This document shows, one piece after another, positions 1 to 5,686 of a DNA stretch of 9,467 nt. A model generated the notes under the pieces. That model was not told the origin of the DNA. It searched no databases and saw only the letters and a program-made list of their open reading frames with translations. The translations under genes were made by a program, and so were the position numbers. The stretch is from Candidatus Methanomethylicia archaeon (GTDB lineage Archaea > Thermoproteota > Methanomethylicia > CALHIW01): the NCBI GenBank assembly GCA_938030905.1, contig CALHIW010000061.1, forward strand, positions 1 through 9,467. Direction: 5' to 3'. How positions within the stretch are numbered: position 1 is the first letter of the stretch; each line of letters begins with the position of its first letter.

Positions 1-215
1 CCTATATTCTTAACAGTTATGGATAGAGTCCTAGTGGTATTTGATATTAGTGGGATACCTATAACTTCAAATGCAGCTTTCCTAGTAGATGCTGCTCCAG
101 CACCGAAAATCCATACAGCAATCAAGGCAGATGAGGCAATGGCTACTATTGTTATTAATGCAACAATAATACCATAGCTTATAGCTCTTCTACTTTTAAT
201 AAGACTTCTAACCAT
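1..215 (-). CDS. pilin-like secreted protein with class III signal peptide, N-terminal part (partial)
   Basis: Reading the minus strand from ATG at 215-213 gives 71 codons that stay open to the window edge, so the C-terminus is missing. Residues 1-11 are basic (R3, K7, R9, R10), ending in RRA. A hydrophobic helix of about 24 residues follows (roughly I12-I36, GIIVALITIVAIASSALIAV). This is the layout of archaeal type IV pilin/archaellin-type precursors, which are cut by a prepilin peptidase after a K/R-G/A site, with the helix then forming the filament core. The part after the helix (AAFEVIGIPLISNTTRTLSI) looks like the start of an extracellular beta-rich domain. A GGTGGT Shine-Dalgarno-like stretch lies at 219-224, four bases before the start, which supports this ATG. 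The exact filament or family cannot be named. A simple membrane-anchored secreted protein is the main alternative. Confidence 0.65.
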   Translation of the reverse strand, partial: MVRSLIKSRRAISYGIIVALITIVAIASSALIAVWIFGAGAASTRKAAFEVIGIPLISNTTRTLSITVKNI

Positions 216-399
216 AATACCACCTATGGAATGACACTATCATCCTTGTAGATCTCAGTAATTTAGGACCTACAAGTTTAATGGGGGCTAGCCAAAGTCC
301 CCCATGTAGGAAAACTAGATACACTTGTATAGTAGTGGAGAGTTTATTAGTGGAATGTAGCTGACTAATAGTTTGATTGAATTTAGTGGAATTAATCAT
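216..399 (-). promoter_or_regulatory. leader of the pilin-like gene with two candidate hairpins (also a 63-codon ORF)
   Basis: Read as minus-strand RNA, this stretch has an ATGGGGG/CCCCCAT stem (281-287 with 299-305, 11-nt loop) and a CTTGTAG/CTACAAG stem (270-276 with 245-251). The CCTACA just outside the first stem (305-310) can pair with the TGTAGG (269-274) that the second stem also uses, so an extended first hairpin and the second hairpin exclude each other. The same stretch is open as a 63-codon frame (399 to 208). Its ATG sits about 22 nt after a TATA box, and its stop overlaps the pilin ATG by 8 bases. It could therefore be a leader peptide translated in coupling with the pilin, but its sequence matches nothing I recognise. 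Stems are seen directly; any regulatory role is inference. Confidence 0.35.
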
Positions 400-417
400 A
401 GTTAACCCTACTACCTA

Positions 418-425
418 TATTTATA
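418..425 (-). promoter_or_regulatory. TATA box for the pilin-like gene's transcript
   Basis: TATAAATA on the minus strand, centred about 22 nt upstream of the ATG at 399. That matches archaeal TATA-to-start spacing if transcription begins at or close to that ATG. It is the best promoter-like signal upstream of the pilin-like gene and would give it a leader of about 180 nt. Confidence 0.45.
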
Positions 426-758
426 GTGGAGGAATTTAAGATGGAAAAGAGGGGGGTTTATAACTGCTATGTAATCTACTTTGAACTCATTACAATGTCA
501 TTAGCACACTGTTATGTTACTGTAGAGTATTGTTGCTAGCTTCTTATCTCCTAGGAGTAGTAAATTCTAAGCTTGAAATGCGGTAATAGAGACGATGTAC
601 TCTTCACCTTAGGAGTATTAAGAATGGCTGTAACTAGTAAACTGTAAATAATGAAGTATTGGTTAAGTATGAGTATTCTTAGTTATGGGGGGTATTGAAT
701 AGTATTAGAATCATGTAAAAATAGTTATTTGGAGTATTATTCTATATAGTAGCTGGAG
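426..758. other. intergenic stretch, no supported gene
   Basis: This is the gap between the end of the MscS-type gene and the pilin promoter. It is AT-rich, with several scattered GAGTATT words and a 10-bp palindrome CTCCTAGGAG near 548. A 32-codon plus-strand frame (441-539) has a GGAGG eight bases before its ATG but no family resemblance and a promoter position that does not fit. I see no RNA gene or mobile element here. Confidence 0.4.
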
Positions 759-1496
759 TTAGGTATTGTTAGCTACTTCATTAATGATGTTTTTAATAAG
801 GTTTAAGTCTGTATTTTCCTTAAGTTTTAAGTTTACATTACATGTTTTACCATTAATTTCTAATATGAGCTTATCAGTAAGGTATTTTTGAAGCCTACTT
901 TCAAGCTCCTCTTGTAATCTAATTAAGTCATTGATGGGTTTATTTCTATTTATACTTATTGGAATACTTAAAAAACATTGTCCTCTATTAATCACGTAGT
1001 TACGTGCAATAAATAAGTTAGGAATAACCGTACGTTCATTCTCTAGGGTTTCAATAGTAGTAGCAAGTGAATTTATATCAATGACTTTACCTCTACATCC
1101 ACCTACATCAATTAAATCACCAATCTTAAATAGCTGATGTGTCTTAATATAGTACTCACCTCCTAAATTGAGAAGAACATCCCTAAATGCGAGAATAATT
1201 GAGAAGATAGCTAACGCTACGATAATAGCAAGAATTGTTGTTTCTAAGCCAAGCTGACCTAAAGCAAACATCAGCATAGCTAATACAACTACAATCTTAA
1301 CATACTGCTGAATCTTTATTATTAAGGACTGATCTCCAGAGGGAATAATTCTTTTAATAAAAGAATTTACAATCTTTACAACAATAGGTATTAATAGAAG
1401 AATAACTGCTACAATAGCTATAGTATACAGTAGTTTTAGAGTTGCAGGATCAAACTCTAGTGCTATCTGCATTATAGCACCAAGTAGCTTAAACAT
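759..1496 (-). CDS. small MscS-family mechanosensitive channel
   Basis: 245 residues. Three membrane segments are visible: about residues 21-43, 65-83 and 86-105. The third, Ala/Ile/Leu-rich one leads straight into the MscS signature. The beta domain begins with IKTHQLFKIGDLIDVGG (117-133), followed by GKVIDINSLATTIETLENERTVIPN (136-160 in all), which follows the family pattern of F-x-x-GD-x-I-x-V, G-x-V-x-x-I, T-T and V-x-IPN. A short alpha/beta C-terminal domain (about 175-245) completes the minimal channel. Members assemble as heptamers in the cytoplasmic membrane and open on membrane tension to release solutes during osmotic downshock. The length is near the short end of the family. It is divergent from mfnB, and both promoters flank the inverted repeat at 1529-1587. 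The first ATG is used; a TATA-like site lies 23 nt upstream. A second ATG eight codons in (MQIALEF) is possible. Confidence 0.85.
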   Translation of the reverse strand: MFKLLGAIMQIALEFDPATLKLLYTIAIVAVILLLIPIVVKIVNSFIKRIIPSGDQSLIIKIQQYVKIVVVLAMLMFALGQLGLETTILAIIVALAIFSIILAFRDVLLNLGGEYYIKTHQLFKIGDLIDVGGCRGKVIDINSLATTIETLENERTVIPNLFIARNYVINRGQCFLSIPISINRNKPINDLIRLQEELESRLQKYLTDKLILEINGKTCNVNLKLKENTDLNLIKNIINEVANNT

Positions 1497-1515
1497 AAAG
1501 AAATTTAAACATTTC

Positions 1516-1523
1516 CTTAAATT
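1516..1523 (-). promoter_or_regulatory. TATA-like box of the MscS gene
   Basis: AATTTAAG on the minus strand, centred about 23 nt before the ATG at 1496, which suits a near-leaderless transcript. The inverted repeat starts 6 bp upstream, so a protein bound there would sit at the TFB-recognition position. Confidence 0.35.
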
Positions 1524-1528
1524 CAGGG

Positions 1529-1587
1529 GATACTGTCAAGTTAGGCCATTAACTATATGTACTCACATACACTAACTTGACAGTATC
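1529..1587. repeat. perfect 16-bp inverted repeat between divergent genes
   Basis: GATACTGTCAAGTTAG (1529-1544) and its exact reverse complement CTAACTTGACAGTATC (1572-1587) are separated by 27 bp. The heptamer AATTCAG occurs on both outer sides in direct orientation (1520-1526 and 1588-1594). The left copy is separated from the arm by GG and the right copy is adjacent. The arms lie between the TATA-like boxes of the MscS gene and of mfnB. The structure may be an operator with two half sites, a transcript hairpin, or a very small inverted-repeat insertion with a target duplication. The repeat itself is certain; its role is not. Confidence 0.8.
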
Positions 1588-1613
1588 AATTCAGAGTAAA
1601 ACTTAAGTTAGTC

Positions 1614-1620
1614 TTTAAAA
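1614..1620 (+). promoter_or_regulatory. TATA-like box of mfnB
   Basis: TTTAAAA centred 22 nt before the ATG at 1639, with no GGTG-type site between. This fits a leaderless mfnB transcript and favours ATG 1639 over the in-frame GTG at 1633. Confidence 0.45.
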
Positions 1621-1638
1621 TCTAAATATGGTGTGCAA

Positions 1639-2346
1639 ATGGCTTTAAAGCTTCTAATCTCCGTAACATGTCTTGAAGAGGCTTTAGAGGCTTTAAAGGG
1701 TGGGGCAGATATTATCGATGTAAAAAACCCTTTAGAGGGCTCCCTAGGTGGACATTATCCATGGGTCGTGAAGAAAATTAGAGAGACCATTACAAGTGTT
1801 GAAGTTAGCGCTGCTGTTGGGGATTCACCATACCTTCCAGGACTTGTATCTCTTGCCTGTTATGGTCTTACACTATGTGGAGTAGACTATGTTAAAATAG
1901 GAGTGTATGGTCCGAAAAACATTGATGAAGCCTTAAAGCTTGCTGAAACCTCATGTAAAGCCGTAAAAACAGCTAATGAGAAAACTAGGGTAGTTCTTGC
2001 AGGATATGCTGATTACAGGGAAGCTAAATGTTTAAATCCATTAGTTATACCTGATGTAGCATATAGAGTTAATGCTGATGTAGCTATGATAGATACTAAA
2101 ATCAAGAATGGTTTAAAAACATTACATCACCTAGAAATAAATGAGCTTAAGGAGTTTATAAATAGAACACATAACTATGGATTAAAGGCTGCACTTGCAG
2201 GCTCACTAAGATTAGAGGATATTAAGATAGCTAGAGAAATTGAAGCTGATATAATTGGATTCCGGGGAGCTGCATGTAAGGGAGATAGAATAAATGGGAG
2301 AATATCATCAGAGCTTGTTTCTGAGCTTAAAAAGCAGCTAAAATAA
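1639..2346 (+). CDS. mfnB: MfnB, (5-formylfuran-3-yl)methyl phosphate synthase (4-HFC-P synthase)
   Basis: 235 residues, a full-length TIM-barrel MfnB (formerly DUF556/UPF0264). The family catalyses condensation of two glyceraldehyde 3-phosphates to 4-(hydroxymethyl)-2-furancarboxaldehyde phosphate, the first furan step of methanofuran synthesis in the cytoplasm. The signature GGADIIDVKNPLEGSLGG is at 21-38. Its D27 and K29 match the Asp25/Schiff-base Lys27 of the Methanocaldococcus jannaschii enzyme. VDYVKIG carries K86 (Lys85 equivalent), and the DTKIKNG motif carries D152 and K156 (Asp151/Lys155 equivalents), so all key residues are present. The C-terminal GFRGAACKGDRINGRIS (207-223) is also typical. 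The start is set at ATG because the family begins a few residues before LLISV and because of the TATA position; an upstream GTG would add two residues. It heads a co-oriented series with the 58-residue membrane protein and mfnD, after a 114-bp gap. It is divergent from the MscS gene. Confidence 0.92.
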   Translation: MALKLLISVTCLEEALEALKGGADIIDVKNPLEGSLGGHYPWVVKKIRETITSVEVSAAVGDSPYLPGLVSLACYGLTLCGVDYVKIGVYGPKNIDEALKLAETSCKAVKTANEKTRVVLAGYADYREAKCLNPLVIPDVAYRVNADVAMIDTKIKNGLKTLHHLEINELKEFINRTHNYGLKAALAGSLRLEDIKIAREIEADIIGFRGAACKGDRINGRISSELVSELKKQLK

Positions 2347-2460
2347 AGTTTACCCCTAACCAATATTACTCCACCTATAACTTCAATACGAACTATCAAC
2401 TCACCAGCCTTCACCTAGATCAGCAAAGAATATTAGCTAGAGACCTAAAAGCTATATGGT

Positions 2461-2637
2461 GTGAGCTTGAGTAAACATATTCTTTACCCACCAGTTGCAA
2501 TACCATTTATGGTAATGTTTTTAGTTCTAATAATGCTTTTCATATTTATTATATTTATAGTATTGTTGAGGAAGCGGGAAAATTCGATGGAATACTCTAA
2601 TCAGAATCATTGCTACATAATTTACATAGATGGATGA
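2461..2637 (+). CDS. 58-residue single-pass membrane protein between mfnB and mfnD
   Basis: GTG start, 58 codons and a TGA stop, ending 26 bp before mfnD in the same direction, so probably co-transcribed with it. A short polar N-terminus (SLSKHILYPP) is followed by one long hydrophobic stretch, about residues 12-36 and rich in F, I, L, V and M. Then come RKRE (37-40) and a hydrophilic tail with one Cys (C51). The positive residues directly after the helix suggest the N-terminus outside and the tail inside. A TTG two codons later is an alternative start, and no clear ribosome site is seen. I do not recognise the family. The YPPVA motif followed by a helix recalls the beginning of small NuoA-like subunits of membrane-bound hydrogenases or Complex I relatives, but the downstream conserved part is not evident, so a remnant of such a gene is possible. 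The strongly hydrophobic codon pattern argues against a random frame. Confidence 0.5.
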   Translation: MSLSKHILYPPVAIPFMVMFLVLIMLFIFIIFIVLLRKRENSMEYSNQNHCYIIYIDG

Positions 2638-2651
2638 AATTTAACATTAAT

Positions 2652-2656
2652 AGGTG
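2652..2656 (+). promoter_or_regulatory. Shine-Dalgarno site of mfnD
   Basis: AGGTG ends seven bases before the ATG at 2664, matching the GGTG core used by archaeal ribosomes. It indicates that mfnD is translated from a leadered or operon-internal message, which fits co-transcription with the small membrane protein upstream. Confidence 0.5.
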
Positions 2657-2663
2657 TAGATGA

Positions 2664-3863
2664 ATGGCATCAATTCTAGTTTTAGAATATGCTACTAGCG
2701 GTTTTAGTTATTGGAGAGAGTTCAGAGCAGCTACAGAAGGGTATGCTATGCTTAAATGTATTAGTAGAGATCTTAGCCCAAAACATAATGCTACTATAAT
2801 GGTAAGTAGTGAAATTCAAAACATATATCCTATTGAAGCAGATAGAATAATACTAATTAATAAGCATGAGAACCCATATATAAAACTTAAAAAGCTTACA
2901 AGCCAATTCCACTATACAATCGCTATAGCTCCAGCACAAAAACTTCCGGAAATTATAAGTATAATAGGGAAAGCTGGTGGAAGAAGCCTTGGACCATGTT
3001 TAGAAAGCGTGAAAACATGTTCAAACAAGTATCTACTATATAAGGCATTAAGAAGAGGAAATATACCAACACCTAAAACAGCTAGATCAACATTTAAGCT
3101 TGAAGATATATTAATAAAAATTAGGAGAATCAAATCCCCATTTGTTATTAAGCCAGTTGATGGAGTTGGATGTATTGGATCTTCATTAGTTAATAATATT
3201 AATAATCTGTGGAAAGCAGTAATTAAAGTTAAGAATAATACTTTAAAAAACTACTTTATAATTCAGGAATTTATTAGTGGGGTTAATGCTAGTGCATGTA
3301 TTATAGGTAATGGATTAAATATCAAAATACTCTCAATAAATCTTCAATATGTAGATTTAAAACCTCCAGATAGAGAATCATCATATAATGGAGGACTAAT
3401 CCCTATAAAACTAGATGGAAATATATCAAATACTCTAGTAGAAGCTGTGAAGACATTAAAATGTTTAAATGGATTTATTGGTTTAGACTTCATAATTTCA
3501 AACAATACACCATACATAACAGATATAAACCCTAGAATAACAACATCCTATATAGGTCTTAGAAGAATAATTAACGTAAACATACCAGATATGATTATAA
3601 ATGGAAATGTTGATTTAAATATAGAATATGATGGATACTCAATAATTAAGAAGATAAAGGCTAAAAAGAGTGTGAAGGCTAGAACTCTAGATAGATTCAT
3701 TGGGGAAGACAGCATATTCATAAATCCCATGATTGCATTAAGCGGTATTAAGAGGGGGGAAGAAATAGCATTAATTACCGCAAACAATATAACAATAGAG
3801 AAAACTGAAGAAGAAATTGAAAAACTAAAACTAGAGGTTGAAAACTACTTTAATCATATTTAG
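2664..3863 (+). CDS. mfnD: MfnD-like ATP-grasp ligase (tyramine--L-glutamate ligase)
   Basis: 399 residues. The N-terminal pre-ATP domain begins ILVLEYATSG (4-13) and contains the EGYAML motif (25-30), typical of MfnD. ATP-grasp elements follow in order: CSNKYLLYKALRRGNIPTPK (119-138), FVIKPVDGVGCIGS (160-173, nucleotide-binding lysine and glycine loop), FIIQEFISGVNAS (198-210, adenine/ATP-binding strand) and GLDFI...YITDINPRITTSYIGL (273-299) with the metal-binding Asp/Asn. The family links the alpha-amine-free tyramine to the gamma-carboxylate of glutamate with ATP, giving gamma-glutamyltyramine for methanofuran. Neighbouring mfnB and mfnF support this assignment over other ATP-grasp ligases. 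About 95 residues follow the core (305-399), ending in a charged helix (EKTEEEIEKLKLEVENYF). This looks like a C-terminal extension relative to what I recall of the methanogen enzyme. The start is supported by the AGGTG site. Confidence 0.85.
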   Translation: MASILVLEYATSGFSYWREFRAATEGYAMLKCISRDLSPKHNATIMVSSEIQNIYPIEADRIILINKHENPYIKLKKLTSQFHYTIAIAPAQKLPEIISIIGKAGGRSLGPCLESVKTCSNKYLLYKALRRGNIPTPKTARSTFKLEDILIKIRRIKSPFVIKPVDGVGCIGSSLVNNINNLWKAVIKVKNNTLKNYFIIQEFISGVNASACIIGNGLNIKILSINLQYVDLKPPDRESSYNGGLIPIKLDGNISNTLVEAVKTLKCLNGFIGLDFIISNNTPYITDINPRITTSYIGLRRIINVNIPDMIINGNVDLNIEYDGYSIIKKIKAKKSVKARTLDRFIGEDSIFINPMIALSGIKRGEEIALITANNITIEKTEEEIEKLKLEVENYFNHI

Positions 3864-3882
3864 TTAATGTTTTAAGATGTTT

Positions 3883-3927
3883 CTCTCTAGACTTCTTAGA
3901 AAGGTGGGAAGTCATGTCTCTAGAGAG
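3883..3927 (+). repeat. bulged hairpin just downstream of mfnD
   Basis: CTCTCTA plus GACTTC (3883-3895) pairs with GAAGTC (3908-3913) and TAGAGAG (3921-3927). This gives 13 base pairs with a 7-nt bulge and a 12-nt loop, starting 20 bp after the mfnD stop. There is no T-run after it, so it is not a convincing terminator. It could stabilise the mRNA 3' end or be an end remnant of the decayed mobile element in this gap. Confidence 0.5.
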
Positions 3928-4103
3928 TAGCTTACTGGATAAATGGTATCTACTTATACCTTTCCCCAGCTAGAGGATTTCAGCAGTCATGATTTCATTC
4001 GCTAAGAAATGTTGAAAAGCTATCTAGCTCTAGATTTAGAGCCTAAATAGCTCCTTAGATGATTTCTCCAACTGAGAGAAGCATTGTGAATGAGGTTATG
4101 GAC

Positions 4104-4343
4104 TCATAGAGACCTAGTTGCCTTAGTAGCTACATACGGAGAGTAATCACAACTGGAAATCACATTTACTAGATGTGAAGTCATAGCTAATCTGAGGTGG
4201 AGAGTAATTTTACATAATCTATATGAATAGTTGTTCACAGTATCTATTACTGAAACCAGGCTAAACTTAGATATTTAGCGGTGGTCTAGAGAAATGTAAC
4301 CCATGATAGAGGATCAGTAAAGCCATTAAGAAACACCTCAAGG
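4104..4343 (-). pseudogene. heavily decayed IS5-type transposase remnant (N-terminal region)
   Basis: This is the only interpretable part of the 716-bp gene-free stretch 3864-4579. It aligns collinearly with the N-terminal part of the better preserved relic at 7204-8034. Shared words include ATATTTAGCGG (4271-4281 versus 7913-7923), GTAACCC, and AGCCATTAAGAAA versus AGCCATCAAGAAA, with small indels between. On the minus strand, YRLCKITLHLRL followed by SSCDYSPYVATKATRSL recalls the YRQLEGF-x-R-x-L and DYTT-x-RR-x-x-x-L segments of IS5-family transposases. In-frame stops and frameshifts are frequent, and no catalytic residues or terminal repeats can be recognised. It lies in the same orientation as the relic at 7136-8077. 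In the rest of the gap I see only the hairpin at 3883-3927 and the mfnF promoter. Confidence 0.42.
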
Positions 4344-4547
4344 ACTTTATGTTGCTTCCCATACTGATACCGCAGGAGTGAGTATATAATAGTTTCCTGA
4401 ATCTAAAGCCTACTACAACCATGTTAAGCACCGTATAATCCTGGGAGCCAATACCTATGAATGATAAGCAGAATAGCTAAAATTCCAAAAATCATTAAGG
4501 AGTAGTATCCATATCCTTAACTGAACACGTCACATTACTTTAGTAGT

Positions 4548-4558
4548 AAAAGTTTTAT
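4548..4558 (+). promoter_or_regulatory. TATA box of mfnF
   Basis: AAAAGTTTTAT, with the TTTTAT core centred 25 nt upstream of the ATG at 4580 and an A-rich stretch before it in the TFB-binding position. There is no Shine-Dalgarno site before the ATG, so the transcript is probably leaderless. This gives mfnF its own promoter, separate from the mfnB-mfnD group. Confidence 0.55.
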
Positions 4559-4579
4559 TCATATATAGATTTTAAAACT

Positions 4580-5686
4580 ATGCCTACATCTATAGGCTGG
4601 GATATAGGTGGAGCAAATATTAAGACATATCTAGTTAAGCTTGAAGATGGGGAAATTCATACAAGATCCATTAGGGAATACTTCCCAGTCTGGCGTAAGG
4701 GTAAAGAAAATCTCCCATTAAAAATCAGGGAAATACATGATAAAATAGCTGGAGAATTGGATATTGATATCATTGGGTTAACAATGACAGCTGAGCTTTC
4801 AGACATATACTTTACAAAGAGGGAGGGGGTGGAACACATCATAAACTCTATGGTGTCCATATACGGTATTGAAAAGATTAAAGTTGTAAGTAATGACTTA
4901 AGTATTCTAAGCATTGATGAAGCTGAGAAAAACCCTAATAAGGTTGCAGCCTCAAATTGGGCAGCAACAGGCTGGCTACTATCGAAAATCGTAGATACAT
5001 GTATAGGAGTTGATGTTGGTAGTACTACATGCTCAATAATACCAGTAGTTAATGGAGTTTGTAGAGCTGAGGGTATGAGCGATCTTGAGAAACTCATTAA
5101 CGGTGAGCTAATATATACGGGAGTACTAAGAACAAACGTTGCAACAATAGTTAATAAAGTACCTGTTAAAGGAAAATATGCTAGAGTATCATCAGAGCTT
5201 TTTGCATTAACAGGAGATGTACATCTAGTTCTCAACAGCATTAAAGAGGAGGATTACACAACAGAAACAGCTGATGGTAGAGGTAAAACTAGAAGTGAAT
5301 GTTTAGCTAGATTAGCACGAATAGTATGTGCAGATACAGATATGCTTTCAGAAAGAGATATTGTAGATATAGCTAAATACATATATGATAAGCAAATAGA
5401 ACAAATAGCTGAGGGAATTTATCAAGTTTACACGAGAATTGTAGGGGAATGTGTAGAGGAGCCTCTAATACTTACCATGGGGTTAGGGGAGAAGATATTA
5501 GCTAAGAGAGCAGTTGAAAGATTAGGATTAGGTAGGATTATATGTCTATCAGATGTTCTTGGGAGGGGGACATCAATAACAATACCATCAGCTGCTGTAG
5601 CCCTCATGGCTTTAAATACTATTAAGTCAATAACACCAGTAATAGATTCAATAAAACAGCAATTAAGTAGAATTTTAGGAGGCTAA
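4580..5686 (+). CDS. mfnF: MfnF, methanofuran core synthase (H4MPT-linked C1 pathway protein family)
   Basis: 368 residues, full length. This family was first called probable H4MPT-linked C1 transfer pathway protein (hydantoinase A-like). The M. jannaschii member condenses pyrophosphorylated 5-(aminomethyl)furan-3-ylmethanol with gamma-glutamyltyramine, releasing PPi and giving the methanofuran core. Visible motifs are GWDIGGANIK (6-15), PVW (36-38), TMTAELSDIYFTKREGVEHI (68-87), AASNWAATGW (123-132), the second phosphate-loop-like GVDVGSTTCSIIPV (143-156), NGELIYTGVLRTNVATI (174-190), SSELFALTGDVHLVL (204-218) and a C-terminal TMGLGEK (299-305). These resemble the ASKHA-type fold of hydantoinase/oxoprolinase proteins. 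The start is set by the TATA position and the family N-terminus. Its stop overlaps the stop of the convergent HTH-PfkB gene by 4 bp. Confidence 0.9.
   Translation: MPTSIGWDIGGANIKTYLVKLEDGEIHTRSIREYFPVWRKGKENLPLKIREIHDKIAGELDIDIIGLTMTAELSDIYFTKREGVEHIINSMVSIYGIEKIKVVSNDLSILSIDEAEKNPNKVAASNWAATGWLLSKIVDTCIGVDVGSTTCSIIPVVNGVCRAEGMSDLEKLINGELIYTGVLRTNVATIVNKVPVKGKYARVSSELFALTGDVHLVLNSIKEEDYTTETADGRGKTRSECLARLARIVCADTDMLSERDIVDIAKYIYDKQIEQIAEGIYQVYTRIVGECVEEPLILTMGLGEKILAKRAVERLGLGRIICLSDVLGRGTSITIPSAAVALMALNTIKSITPVIDSIKQQLSRILGG

Noticed and set aside
441..539. 32-codon plus-strand frame with four Cys and a GGAGG eight bases before the ATG
   Set aside because: No recognisable family, the only TATA box is too close to the ATG to give a transcript containing the GGAGG, and the composition looks random. 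Kept only as a note in the gap entry.
2175..2414. 79-codon minus-strand frame beginning KAGELIVRIEVIGGVIL
   Set aside because: Mostly antisense to the 3' end of mfnB. The first 23 codons look protein-like but could be chance; no start signal supports it.
4657..5241. 194-codon minus-strand frame
   Set aside because: Antisense to mfnF, whose family motifs run through the whole region on the plus strand.
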